Shown here: positions 16,905 to 26,298 of the stretch, piece by piece
How the letters are laid out: each line of letters begins with the position of its first letter
How positions within the stretch are numbered: the first letter of the stretch is position 1
From: Salinigranum rubrum
GTDB taxonomy: Archaea; Halobacteriota; Halobacteria; Halobacteriales; Haloferacaceae
Assembly (NCBI RefSeq): GCF_002906575.1
Contig: NZ_CP026309.1
Span: 3,906,001-3,970,000 of the forward strand
Reading direction: 5' to 3'
DNA: 64,000 bases
Position numbers and translations under genes: made by a program
The notes under the pieces: model-generated
What the model was told of the DNA's origin: nothing
The model's input: only the letters and a program-made list of their open reading frames with translations
Database searches by the model: none

Positions 16905-19067
16905 ATGTCTAGCGCGCTCGACGAGGACACTCGCCAGACCATCGCACAGGGACGGGAGACGGCGGGTGCGATGCTGCGAGCGGCGCAGAAGGACCTCCAG
17001 AAGGTGTTCATCGTCTTCCTCGTCGGCTTCCTCGGGACGTTCTACGCGCTTCGGCTGTACGTCTGGGACTTCTTCAAGGGCATCACCGAGGCGAAGATGA
17101 ACTCGCTGACGGCCGAAAGCGTCCAAATCATCGCCCAGACGCCGTTCGACGTCATCCTCCTGCAGGCAAAGATCGGACTGGTCGTCGGCGTCCTCTTCGC
17201 CGTCCCGCCGTTCATCTACTTCTCGAGGGACGCGCTGCGAGCGCGGAACCTCTGGCCGTCCTCACCGATTCCCGTCTGGAAGCTCGTCGTCATCGTCGCG
17301 ACGATGGTCGTCCTGTTCGTCCTCGGCGTCGCGTACGGCTATCTGGTGTTCTTCCCCTTCACGTTCGCGTTCCTCGCGAACAACGCCATCGCGGCGGGCT
17401 TCGCCCCGACGTACTCCATCGTCAAGTGGGCGCAGTTCATCTTCCTCCTCACAGTCTCGTTCGGCCTCGCCACCCAGCTCCCGCTGGTGATGACGGCGCT
17501 CTCGTACACCGAAATCGTCCCCTACGAGACGTTCCGCGAGAAGTGGCGCCACGCCATCGCCGGCATCTTCCTCGCCGGGGCGCTGTTCACCCCGCCGGAC
17601 CCCTTCACGCAGGTGCTGTGGGCGACTCCCGTCATCGTGCTGTACGCGTTCTCGCTGTACCTCGCGCGGGTCGTCACGACCGCCCGCCGCGGCTCGGACC
17701 GCCTCGACCTCAAACGGACGCTCACGACCCGGTGGAACCTCCTCGCGGGCGTGGCCGTCCTGGGCGGGGTCGCCGCCTACGGCTTCTTCACCTACGGTGG
17801 CGTCGCCGCAGCGAACGACCTCCTCGCGGCGGCGGGCTCCGACTACCGGGCCGTCGCCCCCGGAGAGTCGCTGCTGTACGCGTACGTCGCCGTCGCGGGC
17901 CTCGTCGCGCTCGTCTTCGCCGCGATGTACTTCGTCTACACCGACATCGTCGCGCTCGCCGGGAGCGCCACCCCTGGAACGGTCGGCGACCCGGCCGACA
18001 TCGACCTCTCGGAACTCGACGCGATGGGCGTCAAGGCCGCCCCGCCGGAGGCGTTCGCCGAGATGGAGGAGTCGGAGGCGCTCCGGCTGTCGAGCCAGGC
18101 GATGGAAGTCGGCGACAAGGACAAAGCGCGCGCTATCCTCGACCGGTTCGACGCCGCCGAGGAGGAACGCGACGCCCGGGAAGCGGCCGAGGAGCAGGAC
18201 CCCGTCGAGGACGTGACCGACCGCACCGAACGGGCGACGGGGACGTTCCTCTCCGAACTGACCGAGGGGGAGAAGGACGAGGACGACGTCGGCGGCTACT
18301 ACGACGAAATCGCGTTCGTCTTCGACTCGGTGACCTCGAAGTCGTTCCGCATCGCCGCCGTCTTCGGAATCACGCTCGCGGGGGTGTTCGGCTGGCTCTA
18401 CACCGGCGGCATCGGCGACGTCTTCGACCAGTTCCTCTCGCAACTCCCGGCGGAGGTGACGCCGGACCAGAACATCACCGTCGTCGCCCTCCACCCGATG
18501 GAGGCGCTCATCTTCGAGGTGAAGTTCTCCACGCTCATCGCCGCGCTGGTGACGCTGCCCGTCATCGCGTACTACGCGTGGCCCGCGCTGCGCGAACGAA
18601 ACATCGTCCGGCAGCGTCGGCGGGCCGTCTTTGGCTGGGCCGGCGCGCTCACCGCGGGCCTCCTGGGCGGGTTCGCGCTCGGCTACGGCTACGTCGCCCC
18701 GACCATCATCTCGTTCCTCGTGGCCGACGCCGTCCAGTCGAACATGATCATCGCCTACCGCATCACCAACTTCTTCTGGCTCATCTTCTTCACCACCGCC
18801 GGTATTGGCCTCCTCGCCGACATCCCCGTCCTCATGGTGCTTCTGAACACCGCCGGCATCAGCTACCGGACGATGCGGGAGCGGTGGCGCGAGGTGACGG
18901 TGGGCATCCTCGCCTTCGCGGCGCTCTTTACCCCGGCGGACGTCATCACGATGTTCCTCGTTACTGTCCCGCTCATGGCCGCGTACGGCGCGGGGCTGGG
19001 AATCCTGTACGTCATCACCCTCGGCGGACGGCGGAACCTCGCGAAGCCGCGGACGGCGGACGTGTGA
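16905..19067 (+). CDS. tatC2: Double-length TatC (TatCt-type fusion of two TatC domains)
   Basis: 720-residue membrane protein in which two TatC domains are fused head to tail, as known for haloarchaeal TatCt. Domain 1 (about residues 20-260) includes FFPFTFAFLANNAI and EKWRHAIAGIFLAGALFTPPD. Domain 2 (about 480-700) includes ERWREVTVGILAFAALFTPAD, matching the same TatC loop. Two extra helices and an acidic cytoplasmic linker (around residues 360-450) join them. Start ATG 16905 lies 126 nt from the divergent tatC start. Its TGA (19065-19067) is followed at once by a dispersed repeat. Confidence 0.95.
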   Translation: MSSALDEDTRQTIAQGRETAGAMLRAAQKDLQKVFIVFLVGFLGTFYALRLYVWDFFKGITEAKMNSLTAESVQIIAQTPFDVILLQAKIGLVVGVLFAVPPFIYFSRDALRARNLWPSSPIPVWKLVVIVATMVVLFVLGVAYGYLVFFPFTFAFLANNAIAAGFAPTYSIVKWAQFIFLLTVSFGLATQLPLVMTALSYTEIVPYETFREKWRHAIAGIFLAGALFTPPDPFTQVLWATPVIVLYAFSLYLARVVTTARRGSDRLDLKRTLTTRWNLLAGVAVLGGVAAYGFFTYGGVAAANDLLAAAGSDYRAVAPGESLLYAYVAVAGLVALVFAAMYFVYTDIVALAGSATPGTVGDPADIDLSELDAMGVKAAPPEAFAEMEESEALRLSSQAMEVGDKDKARAILDRFDAAEEERDAREAAEEQDPVEDVTDRTERATGTFLSELTEGEKDEDDVGGYYDEIAFVFDSVTSKSFRIAAVFGITLAGVFGWLYTGGIGDVFDQFLSQLPAEVTPDQNITVVALHPMEALIFEVKFSTLIAALVTLPVIAYYAWPALRERNIVRQRRRAVFGWAGALTAGLLGGFALGYGYVAPTIISFLVADAVQSNMIIAYRITNFFWLIFFTTAGIGLLADIPVLMVLLNTAGISYRTMRERWREVTVGILAFAALFTPADVITMFLVTVPLMAAYGAGLGILYVITLGGRRNLAKPRTADV

Positions 19068-19070
19068 GGG

Positions 19071-19130
19071 AGTCGGCTGGGGAGGGTGTGGCCGCACCGC
19101 GCCCGTACACCGCGCGCTCTCTACTGTCGC
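19071..19130 (+). repeat. Dispersed repeat family 1, copy A
   Basis: Core AGTCGGCTGGGGAGGGTGTGGCC at 19071-19093 is shown here as two parts: AGTCGGCTGGGGAGGG and TGTGGCC. Downstream, CGCGCCCGT(A)CACCG and TCTCT match copy D (51090-51150) over about 60 bp. It starts 4 nt after the tatC2 stop. The rest of the 248-nt gap to 19316 has no supported gene. Confidence 0.75.
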
Positions 19131-19315
19131 CTGTCGCCGTTCCGCTCCCCGTCCCTCTCGTCTAACCCTCCAGCGTCGGAGAAAACGACACTCGGCCGTC
19201 GAGTCCCCCCCGAGTGAGCACGGAGAAAGCCGGCCTCGAACCCGACGAACTCACGGCGGACCCCTCGTCGTGTGCGAAAGCGTAAGCGTAAGTATTCTCG
19301 TGAGAATCCTCGGGT

Positions 19316-19489
19316 ATGGCCAAGATAAGCGTCGAAGTGCCCGACGAGTTGCTCGCCGACCTGGACGAACACGTCGGCGACGACAAGAAGTTCGTCAACC
19401 GCTCCGACGCCATCCGGGCGTCGATCCGCAAGACGCTCGATCTCCTCGACGAGATAGACAAACGACACGGTCGCATCGAGGATGAGTAG
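19316..19489 (+). CDS. Ribbon-helix-helix DNA-binding protein (CopG/NikR-N type)
   Basis: 57-residue protein, MAKISVEVPDELLADLDEHV then KFVNRSDAIRASIRKTLDLL: a beta strand followed by two helices, the RHH fold. It has no ligand-binding domain. The GATGAGTAG at 19481-19489 holds both its stop and the next gene's ATG (19482), an 8-nt overlap that implies translational coupling with the VUT-family transporter. It is too short for many gene finders. It may autoregulate the pair. Confidence 0.85.
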   Translation: MAKISVEVPDELLADLDEHVGDDKKFVNRSDAIRASIRKTLDLLDEIDKRHGRIEDE

Positions 19490-20192
19490 GCGCGAGACCG
19501 CTCGCACAGCGCTGATCGCGCTGTTCGTCACGGCGCTCGTCACCGCCCAACTCACCGCGGCGAAGGTGCTCGCGATTCCGCTCCCCGCCTCGCTTCCCGT
19601 CGTCGGGGCGACGGCCACCCTCCCGGGCGCGGCGCTCGCGTACGCGCTCACCTACTTCGCCTCCGACTGTTACGCCGAACTGTACGGTCGCCGCCCGGCA
19701 CAGGTCATGGTCAACGTCGGCTTCGTCATGAACTTCGTCCTCCTCGCGCTGGTGTGGAGCACCATCCTCGCGCCCGCGGCACCGGCGAGCGTCGACCCCG
19801 GCCAGTTTGCGACGGTGCTCGGCGCGAGCACGAACATCGTCCTCGGGAGCCTCGTCGCCTACGTGGTCAGTCAGAACTGGGACGTCCTCGTGTTCCACGC
19901 GCTCCGCGACCGCACGGACGGGGCCCACCTCTGGCTCCGCAACATCGGCTCCACCGCGACCTCACAGGCTATCGACACCGTCCTGTTCGTCGGCGTCGGC
20001 TTCTACGTCGCCCCCCGTCTCCTCGGAGTCGGGTTCGCGCTCTCGGGAACCGCGCTCCTCGCGCTCGCCGTCGGCCAGTACCTCCTGAAACTGCTCATCG
20101 CGGTGGTCGACACGCCGTTCGTCTACGGGGTGGTGCGGTTCGTACGCAGTGACCCCGACGACCCGACGTCGGGGTCGTGGACGACCGAGTGA
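19482..20192 (+). CDS. VUT/YhhQ-family transporter (probable queuosine/archaeosine precursor uptake)
   Basis: 236 residues with six or seven hydrophobic helices. LTAAKVLAIPLP, ALAYALTYFASDCYAELYGR and GSTATSQAIDTVLFVGVGF are the signatures of the VUT/YhhQ family. The Escherichia coli member imports preQ0/preQ1; in archaea preQ0 would feed archaeosine in tRNA. Substrate is inferred from family only. It overlaps the RHH gene by 8 nt and so is very likely in one operon with it. Confidence 0.9.
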   Translation: MSRRETARTALIALFVTALVTAQLTAAKVLAIPLPASLPVVGATATLPGAALAYALTYFASDCYAELYGRRPAQVMVNVGFVMNFVLLALVWSTILAPAAPASVDPGQFATVLGASTNIVLGSLVAYVVSQNWDVLVFHALRDRTDGAHLWLRNIGSTATSQAIDTVLFVGVGFYVAPRLLGVGFALSGTALLALAVGQYLLKLLIAVVDTPFVYGVVRFVRSDPDDPTSGSWTTE

Positions 20193-20289
20193 TTTGGCGA
20201 AAGAGAACCGGACAACTGCGGAGTTCTGTCGATACAACGCGGACGAAAATTTCGGTCTAGTTTATCATCCGTGCTAACGTAGCCCACGT

Positions 20290-20505
20290 ATGCCCGACCG
20301 CCGCAGGATCCGTCTCTCCGAGGACGACGCGATGGAACGGGGAGTACGGTGCCCGAACTGCGGGAGTTACACGTCGTTCACCGACATCGTCGCGACCGGT
20401 CGGTGTCGGGGCGCGTGGCGGGGCGACTGTACCATCCGGCTGGGACTCGACCTCATCGTCGAACGCGCCACCCGGGGGCAGCGCCGCGCGGACGGCGAGG
20501 ACTAG
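20290..20505 (+). CDS. Conserved small Cys-containing protein, function unknown
   Basis: 71 residues with RCPNCGSYTSFTDI near 20-33 and two more Cys (GRCRGAWRGDCTIRL), a likely zinc site. A TATA-like TTTATC about 28 nt upstream of ATG 20290 supports a leaderless start. Its TAG stop shares the palindrome CTAG (20502-20505) with the stop of the convergent rlmE gene, so the two genes overlap by four bases. No function can be assigned. Confidence 0.7.
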   Translation: MPDRRRIRLSEDDAMERGVRCPNCGSYTSFTDIVATGRCRGAWRGDCTIRLGLDLIVERATRGQRRADGED

Positions 20506-21275
20506 TCCAGCCGTTCGGCGAACCCGAACCGCGGTTTCACGTCCGTCACCCGGACGCGGACCGTCTCTCCCGTCTCGGTGCCGGGGACGAACAGCGTGAA
20601 GCCCTCGACCTTGGCGATGCCGTCGCCCTCGCCGCCGACGTCCTCGATTTCGACGTCGAGTTCGTCGCCGGTGCGGACGGGCGCCGTGATGCGGTGCTTG
20701 CCGACGAGATACAGTTCGGAAGAGGCGTCGCGGGAGGCGTCGGGTCGGATCGACCGGACGTACTGGAACTCGCCTTCCATCTCCTCGCGGAGGTCCGCGA
20801 GGTCACGGCCGTCGAACACCTTCACCGCGAGGTCGCCGCCGGTCGCGAGCACCACCATCGCCGTCTCGAACGCCTGCCGCGCCAGATGGACCGAACGGGC
20901 GTGGTCCAGCGAGTACTCGCCGGTCATGTTCGGCGCCATGTCGGAGACGACCACGTCCGCGCCCTCCTCGCCGACGAGTTCGGTGATGCGAGCGCGGGTC
21001 TCCTCGTCGGTCATGTCGCCCCGGATGGTCTCGACGACGTCGTGGTCATCCAGCGGTTTGATGCGCTGGAGGTCGACGCCGACGACCCGCCCCTGCGGGC
21101 CGACGGCCTCCGCGGCCACCTGGAGCCACCCGCCCGGCGCGGCACCGAGGTCGACGACGGTGTTGCCGGGGCCGAACAGCCCCGCCTCCTCGTCCAACTG
21201 TTTGAGCTTGTACGCCGAGCGAGCGCGGTATCCTTCCTGCTTGGACCGGTTGTAGTACTCGTCTCGGCCAGTCAT
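20502..21275 (-). CDS. rlmE: RlmE/FtsJ rRNA 2'-O-methyltransferase with C-terminal TRAM domain
   Basis: 257 residues; methylates the 2'-OH of U2552 of 23S rRNA in the known family. The SAM motif VVDLGAAPGGWLQVA is near 40-54. The catalytic K-D-K-E set is visible as RSAYKLKQLDE, SDMAPNMTG, LAVKVFDG and SSELYLVG. The last ~60 residues (GDELDVEIEDVGGEGDGIAK) form an RNA-binding TRAM domain, the archaeal arrangement. ATG 21275 (MTGRDEYYNRSKQEGYRARS) is chosen over the longer frame to 21308, which adds 11 residues outside the family. Confidence 0.95.
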   Translation of the reverse strand: MTGRDEYYNRSKQEGYRARSAYKLKQLDEEAGLFGPGNTVVDLGAAPGGWLQVAAEAVGPQGRVVGVDLQRIKPLDDHDVVETIRGDMTDEETRARITELVGEEGADVVVSDMAPNMTGEYSLDHARSVHLARQAFETAMVVLATGGDLAVKVFDGRDLADLREEMEGEFQYVRSIRPDASRDASSELYLVGKHRITAPVRTGDELDVEIEDVGGEGDGIAKVEGFTLFVPGTETGETVRVRVTDVKPRFGFAERLD

Positions 21276-21401
21276 GTGTTCCTCACCGAGTTCTCTGCCG
21301 TCGTCCACGCGGAGGCGACCGGCGAATCTGCGTTCATGTCCCGAGAAACGCCGTCGACTCGGAAAGGCACATCGGATGGTGTCGACGGCGCGCTTACCGT
21401 G

Positions 21402-23063
21402 TCACCGACGGAGCCACCACCACCCGGCACCGAGCACGAGCACCACGGCGAGCGCACCGAGGCCGAGCAACGTCGTGTTGCCCGGACCGCTCGGTTCGGT
21501 GACGCGCGTCTCGACGAAGTAGGGCCCGTCGCGTATCCGGTCGCCGTCGGGTTCGCGCGCCGCCACGGTGACTTCGACCGCCGTCGTCGTCGTGACGGCG
21601 TCCTCGGAGACGGTTACCTCGAAGGCCAACAGTGCAGATTCGCCGGGCGCCAGTTCGTCGACGTAGGCGGTGTCGGACTCGCTGGTGAAGGGGGGCGTCG
21701 CGTTGATGCGCGCGCGGACGTCGCGCAGAGCGACGGACTCCCGGTTCGTGATGCGAACGACGAACCGGTTGTCGGAGTCGATCTCGAACGTGGCGTTCAC
21801 CGGCGTGATCTCGAATCGGTCGCGTTCGGGCGCCACTTCGATAGTCCGTTCGAGCGGGTCGCTCACGCGGCGCTGTCCTCGCTGGTTTCGGTACTCGACG
21901 GAGAAATCGGCCTGGTGCGTCGTCGCCGTCGCGTCGTCGGCGACGTCGACTTCGAAGGAGAACGTCGCCGTGTCGCCCGGGTCGAGGCCCGACACCGCGA
22001 CGCGTCTCGGCTGGGCGACGAGGGCGGGAGAGTCCGTCGAGAACACGACGACGGCGTTTCCGACCGGCGTCTCCCCCGTGTTGACGACGGTTCCCGAGAC
22101 GGTTCCGGTTCGACCGACGCGGAGGTCCGTCCGGACGTCTTCGAGCGCGAACGACTGCTCCGGGGTGGGCCGGACGCCGAACGAGAGCGGCCGCGACGTG
22201 CGGGTGACGCCGTCGGTGTCCTCGTACTCGACGCGGGCACGAAACGCGAGCGACTCGGCGTCGACGTCCTCGTCGACGGCGACGGTGTACGTCGCCGCGT
22301 GCGCCTCGCCGGGAGCCCACTCGCCGACGTAGACGGCGGTCTCGGCCGCTGAAACTTCCGCGACGGTCGTCGCCTCGCTGATGTTTCCGCCGACGTTCCC
22401 GGTGATTCGAGCGTTCGTCGACGCCGAGACGAGCGAGACGCGGGCGTCCCGGGCCGTCTCGGACCCGACGTTCGCGAGCGTGACCGCCACGGTGCCGGTG
22501 TCGCCGACCTGGAGCGTCGAGCGCGTCTCGCGGACCTCGAATCGGGGGCGAGAGTCGACGCGGACGGTCACCTCGCCGTCGACGGTTCGTCGCCCCTCGG
22601 AGTAGCTGACGCGCTGGTCGTCGTACGACACCAGTCGGGTGTACGAGTACGTCACGTCGACGGGAATCTCGTACGTCCCCGGGGACGCCGATTGGGGGAC
22701 GGTGACGGTCACCGGCGGCACCGTCGTCTTCCCGGGCGGGACCTCCCCGACCGCCACCGACGGCTGGCGGACGTCGAACGGGAGGCCGCTGTCGTCGATG
22801 TCGAGCGTCACGGCGCGCGCCGTCGTGACGCGGGTCTCGTACCGCTCCGGCCCCGTCTGCCGGAGGTCCGGGTCGTTCAGAATCTCCAGCGTGAGCGACT
22901 GGTCGCCGCCGGGCGTCAGGACGGGCGTCGACGTCGTCACCGACAGGTCGGGTCGGCCGAGCACCTGTCCGTCGGTCGTCGACTGTGCGGGCACCGCCGG
23001 TGCGAGGACGCTCGCCGCGACGAGGACGGTGACGCATGCGACGAGCCAGTATCGTGTGTTCAT
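21402..23063 (-). CDS. Secreted COG1361/CARDB-like multi-domain protein with C-terminal membrane anchor
   Basis: 553 residues. A Sec-type signal peptide (residues 1-27, ending PAVPAQS) is followed by three or four Ig-like repeats of about 110 residues: LQVGDTGTVAVTLANVGSET and LRVGRTGTVSGTVVNTGETP mark two of them. It ends with a hydrophobic helix and WWWLRR, leaving the bulk outside the cell. It is third in line behind an ABC ATPase and permease on the same strand, a common pairing in haloarchaea, so it may be an accessory surface protein of that exporter. Confidence 0.85.
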   Translation of the reverse strand: MNTRYWLVACVTVLVAASVLAPAVPAQSTTDGQVLGRPDLSVTTSTPVLTPGGDQSLTLEILNDPDLRQTGPERYETRVTTARAVTLDIDDSGLPFDVRQPSVAVGEVPPGKTTVPPVTVTVPQSASPGTYEIPVDVTYSYTRLVSYDDQRVSYSEGRRTVDGEVTVRVDSRPRFEVRETRSTLQVGDTGTVAVTLANVGSETARDARVSLVSASTNARITGNVGGNISEATTVAEVSAAETAVYVGEWAPGEAHAATYTVAVDEDVDAESLAFRARVEYEDTDGVTRTSRPLSFGVRPTPEQSFALEDVRTDLRVGRTGTVSGTVVNTGETPVGNAVVVFSTDSPALVAQPRRVAVSGLDPGDTATFSFEVDVADDATATTHQADFSVEYRNQRGQRRVSDPLERTIEVAPERDRFEITPVNATFEIDSDNRFVVRITNRESVALRDVRARINATPPFTSESDTAYVDELAPGESALLAFEVTVSEDAVTTTTAVEVTVAAREPDGDRIRDGPYFVETRVTEPSGPGNTTLLGLGALAVVLVLGAGWWWLRR

Positions 23064-23217
23064 TGCTGTGAGGTCGGGTGAGATGGGGTCGGGTGGGGGG
23101 TAGTGGCGTCTCGATTCGGTACGGTGGCTGGGTGGTCGCTGGGGGCGATAACGTGTCGAGGAGCGGAACCGAGCGGCGGAAGGGGCGTCTCGCGGCGTCG
23201 GACACGGGACGGAGCCA

Positions 23218-24006
23218 TCAGATATCCCTCCGCTGGAAGAGCGCCAGTCCGACCACGAGGAGGACGGCGGCGACGAGGAGCAACAGGAGCGTCCCTTCGA
23301 GGTCGAGCGTCTCCTCTAAGAGGATTTCTGTGGGGTCGAAGTACCGGGTCGGACTCACGGTACCGAGCCACTCGAAGTCGGTCTCGACGGTGACCGAGTC
23401 GAGCATGAACAGCAAGAACACGAGGGCGATGCCGCTCCGCTGGGCGACGTCGCCGCGGTCGACGACGGCCGACAGCACGAGCCCGATACCCGAACAGACC
23501 AGCAGGTACGGAACCGACAGCACGTGGACCAAGAACAGGTGCCACGGGTCGACGACGTAGCCGATGGCGATGGAGGCACCGAAGACGAACAGCGGAATCA
23601 CCGTGTTGAGGGTGACGAGCGGGACGACGAGCGAGAGGAACTTCTCCAGCGCCAGTCGCGTCCGCGAGACGGGCGTCGCGAGCACCATGTAGAGCCGCCC
23701 GGTCTCGATGTCGGTCGCGAGGAGGCCGCCGCCGGCGTACGTGAAGTACAGCCCCAGAAGGAGCACCCAGAGGAACTGGTACACCTCCGCCGACAGGAAC
23801 CCCTCGATGGTCGCGTACGACGCGGCCCCGAAGCCCTCGCGGAAGGCCTGGGGGAGGCTTTCGAGGAGCGCGTCTATCTCGGCCGTCGACTCGGCGAACG
23901 AGGGGTAGATGTAGATGACGAGGCCGATGAACGCCGCCAGGAGCACCGTGAGCGCGGCCGTCCCCTTGACGCGTCGCCGCGACTCGTACCGCATCGTCTC
24001 AAACAT
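23218..24006 (-). CDS. ABC-2 type transporter permease
   Basis: 262 residues with six helices. The pattern MFETMRYESRRRVKGTAALT, then a large extracellular loop (SLPQAFREGFG) and GLLATDIETGRLYMVLATPVSR is typical of ABC-2 exporter permeases. ATG 24006 lies inside the end of the ATPase gene (8-nt overlap), so the two are coupled. Substrate unknown; the NatAB/Yhap-like shape fits an exporter. Confidence 0.9.
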   Translation of the reverse strand: MFETMRYESRRRVKGTAALTVLLAAFIGLVIYIYPSFAESTAEIDALLESLPQAFREGFGAASYATIEGFLSAEVYQFLWVLLLGLYFTYAGGGLLATDIETGRLYMVLATPVSRTRLALEKFLSLVVPLVTLNTVIPLFVFGASIAIGYVVDPWHLFLVHVLSVPYLLVCSGIGLVLSAVVDRGDVAQRSGIALVFLLFMLDSVTVETDFEWLGTVSPTRYFDPTEILLEETLDLEGTLLLLLVAAVLLVVGLALFQRRDI

Positions 24007-24934
24007 CGCGGGGGCCTCCGGGTTCGTCGGACGGTGTCGACCCTTCCGACTCAGCGTCCGTCTCACCGTAAAAGTGCATGAACACCTCTTCGATGGGCGG
24101 CTCTTCGATTTCGAGGTCGACGACGACGTGGTCGCTCAGCGCGGCCAGAAGGTCGTTGTAGTCACCCGCGAACGTGAACCGCACCTCGCGGTCGACCTGT
24201 TCGAAGGAGACGACGCCGTCGAGCGCCAAGTCGCGCTCGTCGAGTGGCTCCGCGGTGTGAAGGTGGACGCGCTTGCCGCCGCGCTCCAGCAGGGTGTCGA
24301 CGTCCTCGACGGTGACGAGTCGCCCGTCGCGGATGATGCCGACGCGGTCACAGACGCGTCTGACCTCGCCGAGGATGTGCGAGGAGAAGAACACCGTCTT
24401 GCCCGCGTCGCGCTCGTCACGGACGAACCGGTTGAACGCCGCCTGTTTGAGCGGGTCCAGTCCCGACGTCGGTTCGTCCATGATGAGCAGGTCGGGGTCG
24501 TGCATGAACGCCTGGACGATGCCGAGCATCTGCTTGTTCCCCGTCGAGTACTCCCGGATCCGTTTCTCCAGCGGCGGCGTGAACAGGTCGAGGAGTTCGT
24601 CGCGTCGGCTGTCACCCTTCAGTGCCGCCTGATAGTCGAGGAACTCCTCGCCGGTGACGCTGCCGTCGAAGGCGGGTTCGCCGGGGAGGTAGCCGATGTG
24701 TGCTTTCGCTCGGCGGAGCTCTCTCGGCTCTCGAACGTCGTGGCCGAGCACGGTCGCAGAGCCCGCAGTGGGCGACTGGAACCCGAGGAGCGTCCGGATG
24801 GTCGTACTCTTGCCCGCCCCGTTCGGGCCGAGGTAGCCGAACACTTCCCCCGTCTCGACGGTGAACGTCAGGTCGTCGTTAGCGAGGACCCCGTCGTACG
24901 ATTTGCTCAACCCTGATACCTCGATAGCCGTCAT
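23999..24934 (-). CDS. ABC transporter ATP-binding protein
   Basis: 311 residues. Walker A GPNGAGKST near 37-45, signature YSTGNKQMLGIVQAF (a weak LSGGQ variant, STGNK), Walker B LLIMDEPTSGLD and H-loop SSHIL. The C-terminal extension with HLHTAEPLDERDLAL is common in exporter ATPases of this subfamily. First gene of the ATPase-permease-COG1361 set. Start ATG 24934. Confidence 0.94.
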   Translation of the reverse strand: MTAIEVSGLSKSYDGVLANDDLTFTVETGEVFGYLGPNGAGKSTTIRTLLGFQSPTAGSATVLGHDVREPRELRRAKAHIGYLPGEPAFDGSVTGEEFLDYQAALKGDSRRDELLDLFTPPLEKRIREYSTGNKQMLGIVQAFMHDPDLLIMDEPTSGLDPLKQAAFNRFVRDERDAGKTVFFSSHILGEVRRVCDRVGIIRDGRLVTVEDVDTLLERGGKRVHLHTAEPLDERDLALDGVVSFEQVDREVRFTFAGDYNDLLAALSDHVVVDLEIEEPPIEEVFMHFYGETDAESEGSTPSDEPGGPRDV

Positions 24935-25350
24935 CTCTCTGGGAGTTCGTGCCGCTGTGTCCGTCCCGAACCGCTCGTACGAACGGTCCTAAGAGCAACG
25001 GCCTCACACATAAAGGCGGGGTGAGACCGGGACGCCCGCTCGGCGACGGTGCGTCTACCAGGGAAACAGTAGTATACGCATATCGATACGTTTCCTCCGA
25101 GCACAGGAAGGAAAGGGGAGACCCGGTGGGTCTTCATCCGGGGAGGGGGGATGAAATCGAAGCCATCCGGGGCGTCCTGCACGCCACAGGACACCGACTG
25201 TTCGGAGGCGTATCACTTCAAATTATCTGTAATATATTTTGGTATTCTCTGAACATGTACGATAACCGGGGAGACGTGAGCGAGGGCTCGATCCGAGTGG
25301 GATGGTCGGCGTCACGGACACGGCACGCACGAGAGACGCCGAATCAGGAG
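24935..25350. other. 416-nt intergenic region between ABC operon and pcn, with an AT-rich patch and a hairpin
   Basis: This gap contains no gene that I can support. Two items stand out. TTCATCC (25133-25139) and GGATGAA (25149-25155) form a perfect 7-bp hairpin with a G-rich loop. Positions about 25205-25265 are strikingly AT-rich (including GTAATATATTTTGG) for this genome. The patch could hold the promoter of the ABC operon (minus strand), leaving a leader of some 270 nt, or a non-coding transcript. Confidence 0.5.
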
Positions 25351-25360
25351 TATTTTTAAG
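25351..25360 (+). promoter_or_regulatory. TATA box for pcn
   Basis: TATTTTTAAG lies 24-33 nt before the pcn ATG at 25384, the standard haloarchaeal spacing for a leaderless mRNA. Confidence 0.65.
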
Positions 25361-25383
25361 ACTGCTGTCCTACCTGCGGGTAC

Positions 25384-26139
25384 ATGTTCAACGCCATCGT
25401 GAGCGCCGCGACGCTCCGCGACGCGCTCGACTCAGTGAGCGTCCTCGTCGAGGAGTGCAAGATCCGGTTGAACGAAGACGACCTCTCGATCACCGCCGTG
25501 GACCCCGCGAACGTCGGGATGGTCGACCTCACCCTGGAGGCGGCCGCGTTCGAGTCGTACGAGGCCGACGGTGGGGTCATCGGCGTCAACCTCAACCGAC
25601 TCGAAGAGATCGCGAAGATGGCGAACGCCGACGACCTCGTCCACCTCGAACTCAACGAGGAGACCCGCAAACTCCACATCCAGATCGACACGGCGGACTC
25701 GCAACTGTCGTACACGCTGGCGCTCATCGACCCCGATTCGATTCGGAAGGAGCCGGACATTCCCGACCTCGACCTCCCCGCCAGCATCGTCCTCGAAGGC
25801 GCCCAGCTCGACCGCGGTATCAAGGCCGCCGACATGGTCTCGGACCACATCTCGCTGCGCGTCGACGAGGAGGAGGAGACGTTCCACATCGAAGCCGAGG
25901 GCGACACCGACGACGTCGACCTCACGCTCACGAAGGCCGACCTCATTTCGCTCTCTGCGGGCCCGGCGAACTCGCTGTTCTCGCTCGACTACCTCAAAGA
26001 CATGAACAAGGCGATTCCGAAAGACGCCGAGGTGACGGTCGACCTCGGCGAGGAGTTCCCGGTCAAACTCCACTACAGTATCGCCGAGGGGCAGGGGCAG
26101 GTCACGTACATGCTCGCACCGCGCATCCAGAGCAACTGA
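25384..26139 (+). CDS. pcn: DNA polymerase sliding clamp PCNA
   Basis: 251-residue clamp that tethers polymerases, ligase and flap endonuclease to DNA; it acts as a homotrimer. [20 protein letters not shown], the central [10 protein letters not shown] and the C-terminal [12 protein letters not shown] are characteristic. The acidic surface is as expected for a haloarchaeon. It is monocistronic by its own TATA box, but two small genes follow on the same strand after 159 nt. Confidence 0.97.
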   Translation: MFNAIVSAATLRDALDSVSVLVEECKIRLNEDDLSITAVDPANVGMVDLTLEAAAFESYEADGGVIGVNLNRLEEIAKMANADDLVHLELNEETRKLHIQIDTADSQLSYTLALIDPDSIRKEPDIPDLDLPASIVLEGAQLDRGIKAADMVSDHISLRVDEEEETFHIEAEGDTDDVDLTLTKADLISLSAGPANSLFSLDYLKDMNKAIPKDAEVTVDLGEEFPVKLHYSIAEGQGQVTYMLAPRIQSN

Positions 26140-26298
26140 GCGGGCGTTCACCCGAAGGCGTGGCGACCGGAAGCGGCCGTGGCCTCCCGAACCGAACGCG
26201 CTGATTCTCCGACGCGCGCCCGCTCCCGTCCGGACGCGAGCGTCGGCGCCGGAGTCGAACCGTACTTTCATACTGAGCGACCGAGTACGTCTCCGAGA

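Noticed and set aside
24931-25194. 87-residue minus-strand frame ending ATGA with the ABC ATPase start
   Set aside because: The overlap is tempting, but the peptide is rich in Arg, His and Cys with very few acidic residues, unlike every accepted protein here, and crosses the hairpin region. No motif.
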